From Candidatus Aminicenantota bacterium (GTDB lineage Bacteria > Acidobacteriota > Aminicenantia > Aminicenantales > Aminicenantaceae): DNA of 7,043 nucleotides. Where the stretch lies: assembly GCA_004378665.1 (NCBI GenBank), contig SOIA01000022.1:1-7043 (forward strand), in the 5' to 3' direction. The notes under the pieces were generated by a model. The model did no database searches. It was not told the origin of the DNA and saw nothing but the letters and a program-made list of their open reading frames with translations. A program made the translations under genes and the position numbers. Shown piece after piece: positions 1-6,690 of the stretch (position 1 is the first letter of the stretch; each line of letters begins with the position of its first letter).

Positions 1-774
1 AAGAAATACGACAAGGATATCAAGGCTAAGCAGAAAGAGCTGGACCGTGAAAAGGTGTCGATCAAAGCCTATGTCGAAAAGGAAGTTGAGAACGTCAGGC
101 GAGTCCGGGACGAGCTTAAAGCTCAGGTCGAGAAAGAAATTCAGGCCGTGAAAGTCTTGCCTTTGAAGAGAAGAGTTGCCGTGAAGAAGAAAGCCGATGA
201 AACAAGGACTAAGAAAAGAGTTATTCCTGAAGAACTGAAAAAGAAAGTGATGAAATTAAAAAAAAGAGTAATTCCGAAAAGGGTAGAGCGCCCCGCACCG
301 GCTGAGATTGAAGCTCGAGAAGTGGAAGAAATTCAAGCCAAGCTGCAAGCAGAGGAGGTTATCCCGGAAGCTCCTGTCCTTCAAGAAGCCGAGCCAGAAG
401 TCAAAATGGAAAGAGAGGACCCTTTGGCAAAAAGAGTGCTCCCAGAGCAGGAATTGAATGAGAGTGAGAAAGAAGAAATAAGCCCACCCAAAGAAAAAAA
501 GAAAGAGCCCAAGAAAGACATAGAGGGTAAGCTTCCCACCGGACAGTTTTTCATTCTTTCAGCCATCGGAGATGAACCGGATAAGTCCATGCAGGAAGAT
601 GCGATGTTCAAGACCTACCAGATGGCGTTTGAGGATAAGACCAAAGAAGATTTTGATCATGCGATAAAGAAGCTGGAAGAACGCGGATTTATCGCGCTAG
701 AAAAGCCTTCGGGTTACAGGGTTTGGATCAAGATCACTGATGAAGGCCTGGAGTTTTATCAGGAAAGCAGGTAA
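1..774 (+). CDS. Partial Lys/Glu-rich coiled-coil protein with C-terminal winged-helix-like domain (5' end missing)
   Basis: I do not recognise this family. The frame is open from base 1 (KKYDKDIKAKQKELDREK...) and runs to TAA at 772-774. The GTG at 55 has no Shine-Dalgarno in front of it, so the real start is probably upstream of the window. Residues below are counted from that GTG. Residues 1-35 and the 18 residues before them are strongly helical and charged, as in a coiled coil. Residues 33-130 form a low-complexity Lys/Glu/Pro linker carrying five copies of a [K/R/E]-V-[I/L]-P motif (33-36, 55-58, 71-74, 101-104, 127-130). After another charged stretch (about 131-158) comes a compact, ordinary-looking domain at about 160-239. 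It has helices around 185-210 (EDFDHAIKKLEERGFIAL) and a beta-hairpin-like end (GYRVWIKITDEGLEFY), suggesting a winged-helix fold, with the form 'helix, EERGFI, wing, ITDEG' seen in many bacterial wHTH proteins. No signal peptide or membrane segment is visible in the part present. A cytoplasmic scaffold or nucleoid/regulatory role is only a guess. Confidence 0.75.
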   Translation, partial: KKYDKDIKAKQKELDREKVSIKAYVEKEVENVRRVRDELKAQVEKEIQAVKVLPLKRRVAVKKKADETRTKKRVIPEELKKKVMKLKKRVIPKRVERPAPAEIEAREVEEIQAKLQAEEVIPEAPVLQEAEPEVKMEREDPLAKRVLPEQELNESEKEEISPPKEKKKEPKKDIEGKLPTGQFFILSAIGDEPDKSMQEDAMFKTYQMAFEDKTKEDFDHAIKKLEERGFIALEKPSGYRVWIKITDEGLEFYQESR

Positions 775-805
775 TACTGTCCCTTCCAAACGATTTTTTC
801 TTTTT
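762..805 (+). terminator. Weak candidate rho-independent terminator for the coiled-coil gene
   Basis: GGAA (762-765) and CAG (768-770) can pair with CTG (777-779) and TTCC (784-787) around a six-base loop. The stem is imperfect, with an unequal internal loop (AG opposite TCCC). It is followed, after AAACGA, by T6-C-T5 (794-805). The stem overlaps the stop codon of the coiled-coil gene. The position, just before the convergent uvrA end, suits a terminator, but the stem is poor. Confidence 0.3.
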
Positions 806-875
806 ATGAATACCGAGATCCCAAAAAAACTTTCTGCTATATTCCTTGTTGCTTGCGGCGTGATTGTGTTGGATC

Positions 876-3590
876 CTATTTTGAGGAGAGATATTTTTTC
901 AGGTAAAGTCCGGTGTGGGATTTTGTGGATCTGGCGATTTCCTCCGGTGGCCCCTGGGCGACGATGTGCCCGCCTTTCTCTCCCCCTTCAGGACCCAGGT
1001 CGATGATGTGATCGGCGCATTTGATCATATCCAGATTGTGCTCGATGACCACAACCGTATGTCCCTCATCCACAAGTTTTTGAAAGGACCGGAGGAGCAT
1101 TGAGACATCGTCCGGGTGGAGACCGATGGTCGGCTCGTCGAAGAGATAGAGAATTCTCTTGTCCCTCTGGTGGATGAGATGATGGGCGAGCTTGATCCTC
1201 TGGAGCTCACCGCCGGACAGGGTCGTTGTGGGCTGGCCCAATTTCAGATAACCCAGTCCCACTTCAGTGAGCGGAGACAATTTTTTTCTGATTTTCGGAT
1301 GCTCCGAGAAAAAATCTAAAGCTTCAGAGACGCTCATCTGGAGGACCTGGTCGATGGTCTTATCTCTGTATTTGATCTCGAGGATTTCGCTTTTGAACCG
1401 TTTCCCCTTGCAGGCCTCACAGGTGAGCACCACATCCGAGAGAAACTGCATTTCGACGATAAGCTGGCCCGCACCTTTGCATCCTTCGCACCTTCCTCCG
1501 GGGGTGTTGAACGAGAAGAAGCCGGGTTTGTATCCCTGAGCTTTGGCCTCTCGAGTCTGGCTGAATACTGCCCTGATCTCATCCATGGCCTTGGTGTAGG
1601 TGGCTGGGATAGACCGGGGCGATGTGCTGAGGGGGGACTGGTCGACCATGATGATTTTATCGAAATGTTCTTTTCCTCTGATTTCCTTGAATCCATCCTT
1701 GGCTTCTCCTCGCCATCCCTGGTAAAGAACATCATGGAGCAGTGTGCTCTTTCCCGATCCTGATACCCCTGTAGTGCAGGTGAAAATATTCAACGGGATT
1801 TTGATGTCCAGATGCTTAAGGTTGTGCATGTGCGCGTCTTTTATCTCGACAAACTTTCTGGAGGACCTTCGTTTTTTCGGAATTTCGATCTTTTTCTCAT
1901 TTCTCATGTATTGGGCGGTGAGAGATTCGCGGTGCTCGAGAAATTTATCCATAGGGCCGTCAAAAATGACTTCTCCTCCAGCCTCTCCTGCTCGAGGGCC
2001 CAGGTCGATCAAATATTCAGCAGATTTTATGATTTCCGGGTCGTGCTCGACCACAAGGACCGTGTTCCCGATCTCCTTCAGGGATTTGAGGATTTCAATA
2101 AGACGGTGGTTGTCCCGGGCGTGGAGTCCGAGGCTCGGCTCGTCCAGGACAAAAAGGGTTCCGACGAGGGAGGCGCTCAGTGCGGCGGCCAGGTTAATCC
2201 TCTGCGCCTCACCTCCGCTCAAGGTGAAAGTCATCCGTTCCAGGGTGATATAGTCCAGGCCGACCTCTAACAGGAATTTCAGCCTGCCCTGGATCTCATC
2301 TATGAGTTTTTCTGCGACCTGCTTCTGGAAGGGAGTCAACTGGAGTTTTTTAAAAAAATCGAAGGCCTCACGAACTGTCATCTGGACGACCTGGCTGATC
2401 GAGAGCCCTTCGACCTTTACGCTCAGGGCTTGAGGGTTGAGGCGCATTTGATGACATTCGGGGCAAGGAATGTATTTCCGGTACCGGCTCAGAAAAACCC
2501 TGACCTGGACTTTGTATTTTTTTCTCTGGAGCCTCTCGAAGAAACCCTTGACTCCTTTGTAGCGGCCCTCGCCTTCGAAGACGAACTTTTTCCATTCGTC
2601 GCTGAGATCCTTGAAAGGGACATCGGTGGGAATCCCCCGGGTCTGCGCTTCGAGGATCAATTTCCTCATCAGCCGGCGCGAGGCAGGCTTGGTCCAGGGT
2701 TCGACGGCTCCCGCTTCAAGAGATTTGTTCTTATCGGGGATGATCTTGTCCTCGTCCAGAACGGCCAGGTCGCCGAACCCGTGGCAGACAGGGCACGCCC
2801 CCTGGGGACTGTTGAACGAGAAGAGATTGGGGAAAGACTCTTCATACAGGATCTTGCACGTCTTGCACTCAAGCCTGTCGGAGAATATGAACTCCTGGTT
2901 TGTGTCTGTCCGGACCTTGATTTTTCCGTTCCCTTCACGCAGGCTGATCTCGAGGGAGTCCACAAGCCTTTCTCTCTCCTCTCTTTCCAAAGCCATCCTG
3001 TCGACGAGGACATCGATCGTGCCTTCTTTTTCGAGCTTGGCTTTGTCGATATGGACAGCTTTATTTTGTTGGATGATCCTGAAAAAACCTCCCTTTCGGA
3101 GAGGACCAAGGCCTTTTTCCAACGACCAGGAAAAGGAGACCTGAATTTTGGCTTGGGAGGGAAGTTTGAAGAGTGTTTCGACGATCGAGTCGATCGTGTC
3201 TCTTCGAACAGGATTGCCGCATTCCAGGCAGTGGATCGTGCCGATCCGGGCGAAAAAAACCCTTAAAAAATCGTAGATTCCTGTGACAGTGGCCACAGTC
3301 GAACGTGGATTCTTCGTGACGGCTTTCTGTTGAATGGCGATCGCCGGAGTGATTCCTTCGATGAGGTCGGCATCGGGCTTATCCATTCTTTCCAGGAACT
3401 GCCGGGCATAGGAAGAGAGGGATTCAATATAGCGGCGCTGGCCTTCGGCGTAGAGAGTGTCAAATGCTAAAGAGGATTTTCCCGAACCGCTCACGCCTGT
3501 AACGATGATAAGTTTATCCAGGGGAATATCGAGGTTGATGTTTTTCAGGTTGTGAACCCTGACTCCCCTGAGAACGATCGTGTTTTCCAT
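876..3590 (-). CDS. uvrA: UvrA, excinuclease ABC subunit A (DNA damage recognition ATPase)
   Basis: UvrA is the damage sensor of nucleotide excision repair. The dimer scans DNA with UvrB, loads UvrB at bulky lesions and leaves. This protein has the full tandem ABC layout in 904 residues, a little shorter than the usual 940 or so. First half: Walker A GVSGSGKS at 32-39, CxxC at 121/124, a UvrB-binding region at about 130-235, a zinc module C242/C245-C266/C269, CxxC at 376/379, signature LSGGEAQR at 457-464 and Walker B LFVLDEPSLGLH at 479-490. Second half: Walker A GVSGSGKS at 608-615, zinc module C701/C704-C724/C727 (the DNA-damage finger), signature LSGGELQR at 791-798, Walker B LYLFDEPTIGLH at 814-825 and the VIEHNLDMIKCAD switch-histidine region. 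All catalytic motifs are intact. Compared with E. coli UvrA, the UvrB-binding region lacks the KGEH segment and the insertion-domain region reads KKYKVQVRVFLSRYRKY, so this is a divergent lineage. The ATG at 3588-3590 gives the conserved N-terminus but has no clear Shine-Dalgarno. It could be the main UvrA or a paralogue. The gene is a single unit, convergent with the coiled-coil gene and divergent from the transporter operon. Confidence 0.95.
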   Translation of the reverse strand: MENTIVLRGVRVHNLKNINLDIPLDKLIIVTGVSGSGKSSLAFDTLYAEGQRRYIESLSSYARQFLERMDKPDADLIEGITPAIAIQQKAVTKNPRSTVATVTGIYDFLRVFFARIGTIHCLECGNPVRRDTIDSIVETLFKLPSQAKIQVSFSWSLEKGLGPLRKGGFFRIIQQNKAVHIDKAKLEKEGTIDVLVDRMALEREERERLVDSLEISLREGNGKIKVRTDTNQEFIFSDRLECKTCKILYEESFPNLFSFNSPQGACPVCHGFGDLAVLDEDKIIPDKNKSLEAGAVEPWTKPASRRLMRKLILEAQTRGIPTDVPFKDLSDEWKKFVFEGEGRYKGVKGFFERLQRKKYKVQVRVFLSRYRKYIPCPECHQMRLNPQALSVKVEGLSISQVVQMTVREAFDFFKKLQLTPFQKQVAEKLIDEIQGRLKFLLEVGLDYITLERMTFTLSGGEAQRINLAAALSASLVGTLFVLDEPSLGLHARDNHRLIEILKSLKEIGNTVLVVEHDPEIIKSAEYLIDLGPRAGEAGGEVIFDGPMDKFLEHRESLTAQYMRNEKKIEIPKKRRSSRKFVEIKDAHMHNLKHLDIKIPLNIFTCTTGVSGSGKSTLLHDVLYQGWRGEAKDGFKEIRGKEHFDKIIMVDQSPLSTSPRSIPATYTKAMDEIRAVFSQTREAKAQGYKPGFFSFNTPGGRCEGCKGAGQLIVEMQFLSDVVLTCEACKGKRFKSEILEIKYRDKTIDQVLQMSVSEALDFFSEHPKIRKKLSPLTEVGLGYLKLGQPTTTLSGGELQRIKLAHHLIHQRDKRILYLFDEPTIGLHPDDVSMLLRSFQKLVDEGHTVVVIEHNLDMIKCADHIIDLGPEGGEKGGHIVAQGPPEEIARSTKSHTGLYLKKYLSSK

Positions 3591-3656
3591 GATGAAATTG
3601 TTTGTTTCAGTCTCAATTTATAAAAAGTGGCGTTCGTTTCTGATGCTTGGAGTATT

Positions 3657-3685
3657 ATTATAAGTCTAATGCTCAGAGGATAAAA
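3657..3685 (-). promoter_or_regulatory. Candidate sigma-70-type promoter for uvrA
   Basis: On the minus strand a perfect TATAAT (3657-3662) lies 17 bases downstream of a weak -35, TTTTAT (3680-3685). Transcription would start near 3650 and leave a leader of about 60 bases before the uvrA ATG. I see no LexA box of the CTGT-N8-ACAG or GAAC-N4-GTTC type, so SOS control is not supported here. Confidence 0.45.
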
Positions 3686-3689
3686 GCGC

Positions 3690-3716
3690 AAAAAAAAGTT
3701 GCCTGTCCCCTTTTTT
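3690..3716. repeat. A8-GTTGCCTGTCCCC-T6 element, possible dispersed intergenic repeat
   Basis: Eight A, then GTTGCCTGTCCCC, then six T lie in the divergent intergenic region, outside both promoter cores. I recall very similar GTGCCTGTCCCC/GGGGACAGGCAC pieces with A/T-run flanks scattered between genes in several environmental bacterial genomes. That recollection, and not a second perfect copy in the window, is the basis for the call. A shorter relative, TACTGTCCCTT, sits at 775-785 behind the coiled-coil gene. Confidence 0.3.
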
Positions 3717-3737
3717 GTTTTTTCTCCTTTTTCCTTT

Positions 3738-3746
3738 TGTTATAAT
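3738..3746 (+). promoter_or_regulatory. Extended -10 promoter for the transporter/amidohydrolase operon
   Basis: TGTTATAAT is a perfect extended -10 (TG-N-TATAAT). No good -35 is present: TTGTTT at 3715-3720 is 20 bases upstream, and the stretch between is T/C-rich. That is tolerable when the extended -10 is this good. Transcription would begin near 3753, giving a leader of about 20 bases with room for little besides the ribosome binding site. Confidence 0.65.
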
Positions 3747-3763
3747 GGGCGCACTCTCAAAAA

Positions 3764-3769
3764 GGAGGT
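3764..3769 (+). promoter_or_regulatory. Strong ribosome binding site fixing the DUF3311 start
   Basis: AAAGGAGGT ends four bases before the ATG at 3774. It decides the start against the longer in-frame reading from 3699, which would begin upstream of the -10 box and have a leader peptide without family similarity. Confidence 0.85.
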
Positions 3770-3773
3770 ATTC

Positions 3774-3989
3774 ATGCGAAAAGGGACAAAGCTGGCTTTG
3801 ATTCTTGGAGCGATCCCGTTTGTCACTCTTGTTTTTGCTCTTCCTCTAGTGAACCGGATTGAGCCTGTGATCCTGGGTCTGCCTTTCCTGCTGTTCTGGA
3901 TTCTCTCCTGGGTCATCCTGACTCCACTGATTCTCTTTGTGGCCTATTTACTGGAAAAGAAGTACAACCCACCTGAAGAGGAGGATTAA
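3774..3989 (+). CDS. DUF3311 small membrane protein, partner of the adjacent symporter
   Basis: A 71-residue protein with two predicted membrane helices, at about residues 7-25 and 33-60, and an acidic tail (PPEEED). The core NR-EPVILGLPFLLFWILSW followed by LTPLILFVAYLLEKK is the DUF3311 pattern: a short family of two-helix membrane proteins usually encoded directly before a solute:sodium symporter family permease. It stands in exactly that place here, first gene of the operon, with only two bases between its TAA and the TTG of the permease. By analogy it is probably an accessory subunit that helps the permease fold or function. No biochemical role is established that I know of. The basic MRKGTK start suggests the N-terminus faces the cytoplasm. 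Confidence 0.85.
   Translation: MRKGTKLALILGAIPFVTLVFALPLVNRIEPVILGLPFLLFWILSWVILTPLILFVAYLLEKKYNPPEEED
3979..3984 (+). promoter_or_regulatory. Ribosome binding site supporting the TTG start of the symporter
   Basis: AGGAGG lies inside the last codons of the DUF3311 gene, seven bases before TTG at 3992. It supports TTG as the true start. The next in-frame ATG (4073, residue 28) would remove the first membrane helix. Confidence 0.75.
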
Positions 3990-3991
3990 AG

Positions 3992-5419
3992 TTGAACCTC
4001 GCCCTGATCATTATTTTTACCACGATCATCCTGTCCTCTTTCCTGGGTATTTATGCGGGGAGAAAAGTCAAGATGAACCTGGAAAACTGGACTGTTGGAG
4101 GCCGCCAGTTCGGGATCATTTTGATCTGGCTTCTGATGGCCGGGGAGATCTACACGACGTTTACTTTTCTGGGAGCAAGCGGCTGGGCCTATTCCAAGGG
4201 AGCCCCGACTTTTTATATTTTGATATACGGTGCCCTTGCGTATACTGTTTCTTTTTTTATACTGCCTGCTTTATGGAAAGTGGGCAAACGGTACGGCCTT
4301 CACACTCAACCTGATTTTTTCATTAAAAGATACGACAGCCGCTATCTTGGCGTTCTTGTCGCCCTGATCGGTGTTGTCTGCATAATCCCCTATCTTCAGC
4401 TCCAGCTCAAAGGTTTGGGCTTGATCGTCCAAGTGGCCAGCAACGGAGCGGTTGATCCCAAGGTTGCTATAGGGATTTCTTTTGTCCTGACCTGTGCCTT
4501 TGTTTACACCAGCGGTATCAAGGGAACAGCCTGGGTCGCCATCGTTAAGGATATCCTGATGATACTTGCGGTTTTTATCGTGGGCATCGGAGTCCCGCAT
4601 ATCTATTTTGGTGGTTTCGGGAAGATGTTTCGCAAATTGATCGAGCAAAAACCTGACTTCCTGGTTTTTCCCGGGGCCGCTCCGCAGATGAATGTACTCT
4701 GGATCATGTCGACATTACTGGTGATGGGGTTGGGTTTTTACATGTGGCCCCATGTCTTTGGCTCTGCCTTTTCCGCAAAGAGCGCCAAGATTATCAAAAG
4801 AAATGCCATAATCATGCCTTTTTATCAAATCCCGATTCTCCTCATCTTTATGGTCGGGTTCACCGCTCTTTTGGTCATTCCCGGATTGGAAGACGGAGAT
4901 ATGGCCTTTTTGGTCCTTGTCAACAAGACTTATCCCTCTTGGTTCATGGGTTTTATCGGAGCCGCCGGAGCGGTGACCGCCATGGTCCCTTCCGCGATCC
5001 TGGTTCTTTTCGCATCCACTCTTTTAGCGAAAAATGTCTGCCAGGCAGGATTTAAACCCCAGATGAGCGAGGAAAAAGTCATGGCTCTCTCGCGTTTCAT
5101 GGTTCTGGTGATCATGGTTTTTGCTCTCGTTTTTGCCATTTTTTTCCCCAACGAGTTAGTCCCTCTTCTGATATTTGGTTACAATGGTGTCAGTCAGTTT
5201 TTCCCAGGAGTCGTTTTGGGATTATTCTGGAAACGTGTGACCAAGATGGGAGTTTTGTGTGGCTTGGTTGCGGGAGTCACCGTGGTCATCATCCTCATCC
5301 TGAGCAAAAATGATCCTTTCTTGGGGATGAACGCGGGATTTGTTGGTCTTGCGGTGAATTCATTCTTCGCAATTGTGGTCAGCCTCATGACAAAGCCTTC
5401 GAACGGAGGATTCAAATGA
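3992..5419 (+). CDS. Solute:sodium symporter (SSS) family permease, monocarboxylate-transporter-like
   Basis: An inner-membrane permease of 475 residues with about 13 predicted helices, the SSS family size and layout. Visible family marks are the N-terminal helix and the GRK-----NWTVGGRQFG loop (23-41), helix 2 LLMAGEIYTTFTFLGASGWAYSKGAP (47-72), YGLHTQPDFFIKRYDSRYLG (101-120), YTSGIKGTAWVAIVKDILM (172-190), FYMWPHVFGSAFSAKS (249-264) and helix 9 GAAGAVTAMVPSAILVLFASTLLAKNV (323-349). The WPHVFG and AMVP features resemble the MctP group (lactate, pyruvate and other monocarboxylates) more than PutP, PanF or SGLT. In helix 9 the paired Ser/Thr of the sodium site in PutP/vSGLT align with V332-P333, so coupling to Na+ is not assured. 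The TTG start is supported by AGGAGG at 3979-3984. The stop overlaps the ATG of the M20 hydrolase, so the two are co-translated. The substrate is unknown; the context suggests an acyl-amino acid, small peptide or carboxylate. Confidence 0.88.
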   Translation: MNLALIIIFTTIILSSFLGIYAGRKVKMNLENWTVGGRQFGIILIWLLMAGEIYTTFTFLGASGWAYSKGAPTFYILIYGALAYTVSFFILPALWKVGKRYGLHTQPDFFIKRYDSRYLGVLVALIGVVCIIPYLQLQLKGLGLIVQVASNGAVDPKVAIGISFVLTCAFVYTSGIKGTAWVAIVKDILMILAVFIVGIGVPHIYFGGFGKMFRKLIEQKPDFLVFPGAAPQMNVLWIMSTLLVMGLGFYMWPHVFGSAFSAKSAKIIKRNAIIMPFYQIPILLIFMVGFTALLVIPGLEDGDMAFLVLVNKTYPSWFMGFIGAAGAVTAMVPSAILVLFASTLLAKNVCQAGFKPQMSEEKVMALSRFMVLVIMVFALVFAIFFPNELVPLLIFGYNGVSQFFPGVVLGLFWKRVTKMGVLCGLVAGVTVVIILILSKNDPFLGMNAGFVGLAVNSFFAIVVSLMTKPSNGGFK

Positions 5420-6585
5420 TTGATGGAGTGAAGAAAGACATAGAGAAATTATCCGGAAAAATAATCGAATGGCGGCGTGATTTTCACCGCCATCCGGAGA
5501 TCGCTTACGAGGAGAAGCGCACATCCTCTGTGATACGTCAGTTCCTGGAGGGTCTGGATATCCCTGTCTCTGCATGCGCGAAAACAGGTCTGCGGGGAAT
5601 CCTTGAGGGCCGGCCTGGGGGAAAAACGGTGGCCCTGCGGGCGGATATCGATGCTCTTCCTCTCAAAGAAGAGGGAGACAAGGAATACATATCGGAGAAT
5701 CCGGAAGCGGCTCACGCCTGCGGCCATGACGGCCATATGGCTATCCTGATGGGAACGGCGGAGGTTCTCTCTCACAGAAAAGACCAGTTCAAAGGGAATG
5801 TTGTCTTTCTCTTCCAACCGTCAGAAGAGAGAATCCCGGGGGGCGCGAAAAAGATGATCGAGGAGGGGGCGTTAAAGGGAGTGGACGCCGTATTCGGGCT
5901 CCATCTCTGGCAGCCTCTCCCGACCGGTTTCGTCGGGATCGTGAAGGGAGCGATGATGGCCCAGCCCGATGCGTTCACAGTCACCGTGAGAGGAAAAGGC
6001 GGCCACGGCTCCATGCCTCATACGACAGTGGACCCCATCCTCGTGGCATCCCACCTTGTGGTGAACATCCAGAGCATTGTCAGTCGAAACGTGGATCCTC
6101 TTAAACCGGTTGTGGTCTCCTTCGGGACCGTGAAGGGCGGGACCATATATAATATCATTCCCGGCGAAGTGTCTCTGACCGGAACCGTCAGGACCTTTGA
6201 TTCTTCTATTCAGTCTTTAGCAGAAAAACGCTTGAAGGAGATCGTCGAGGAAACCTGCAAAACCTTTGGTGCCACGGCTGAGTTTGAGTATGAAAAGGGC
6301 TATCCTTCTCTTATCAATCCTGAGGGCATGACTGATTTTGTGCTCGAAGTGACCCGGAATACTCTGGGAGAAGACAGAATTCAAGAGATCGACCCGGTCA
6401 TGGGGGGTGAGGATTTTGCCTATTTCCTCCAGAAAGTTCCCGGAGCCTTTTTGTTCTTCGGGATGGGAGACGGAATGGAATTTCCCCATCACCACCCTGC
6501 CTTTGACCTGGATGAGAAAGCTTTACCCCGGGCAACCCTCCTGATGACCAGCCTGGCTCTGGAGTTCCTGGCGGCGAAGGAATAA
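5416..6585 (+). CDS. M20D family metal-dependent amidohydrolase (N-acyl-amino acid / hippurate hydrolase type)
   Basis: A cytoplasmic enzyme of 389 residues, the normal full length for the M20D group (hippurate hydrolase, N-acyl-L-amino acid amidohydrolase, IAA-amino acid hydrolase, YxeP-like). The group cleaves an amide bond between an acyl or aminoacyl group and an amino acid with a two-metal centre. Conserved motifs in order: WRRDFHRHPE (19-28), ALRADIDALPL (73-83), HACGHDGHMA (100-109) with metal ligands C102 and H104, FQPSEE (133-138) with E137 as general base and E138 as ligand, GLHLW (161-165) with ligand H163, RGKGGHGSMPH (192-202) in the dimerisation lid with H197, NIIPGEV (246-252), MGGEDFAYF (329-337) and HHHPAFDLDE (358-367), probably with ligand H359. 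All metal-site residues are present, so it should be active. There is no signal peptide. Start: GGAGG at 5405-5409 lies six bases before the ATG, which overlaps the symporter stop as ATGA and indicates translational coupling. The specific substrate cannot be assigned from sequence. Confidence 0.92.
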   Translation: MIDGVKKDIEKLSGKIIEWRRDFHRHPEIAYEEKRTSSVIRQFLEGLDIPVSACAKTGLRGILEGRPGGKTVALRADIDALPLKEEGDKEYISENPEAAHACGHDGHMAILMGTAEVLSHRKDQFKGNVVFLFQPSEERIPGGAKKMIEEGALKGVDAVFGLHLWQPLPTGFVGIVKGAMMAQPDAFTVTVRGKGGHGSMPHTTVDPILVASHLVVNIQSIVSRNVDPLKPVVVSFGTVKGGTIYNIIPGEVSLTGTVRTFDSSIQSLAEKRLKEIVEETCKTFGATAEFEYEKGYPSLINPEGMTDFVLEVTRNTLGEDRIQEIDPVMGGEDFAYFLQKVPGAFLFFGMGDGMEFPHHHPAFDLDEKALPRATLLMTSLALEFLAAKE

Positions 6586-6690
6586 AAAGATCGGAAGTAT
6601 TATTTTTGGAACGAAAAGGCAGTGAAGAGAGAGATATATCGAACAGTCTTATATAAGGTCATGCATATTTTTAAAAAGAAATAGAGAGAA

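Noticed and set aside
775..875. Bidirectional terminator between the coiled-coil gene and uvrA
   Set aside because: The minus strand has a T-run but no inverted repeat in front of it that would end uvrA transcription. Only the weak plus-strand stem is reported.
740..1006. 88-codon plus-strand frame with a hydrophobic stretch between the coiled-coil gene and uvrA
   Set aside because: It overlaps the end of the coiled-coil gene and about 130 bases of uvrA, has no Shine-Dalgarno, and becomes a shadow of the UvrA C-terminus.
2430..3266. Long open frame (278 codons) on the plus strand opposite uvrA
   Set aside because: It lies wholly antisense to conserved UvrA motifs, has no ribosome binding site and no family-like sequence. 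It is a codon-usage shadow of uvrA.
3699..3773. Longer start for the DUF3311 gene
   Set aside because: It would begin upstream of the -10 box and add residues unlike the family. The GGAGGT at 3764-3769 clearly serves the ATG at 3774.
3937..4314. 125-codon frame overlapping the symporter start
   Set aside because: It is out of frame with both DUF3311 and the symporter, which have family-level support throughout. Its Cys/Phe-rich composition is typical of a shifted membrane-protein frame.
6586..6660. Terminator after the M20 gene or own promoter for mntP
   Set aside because: There are T- and TATA-rich stretches but no stem and no -35/-10 pair with acceptable spacing, so neither can be supported.
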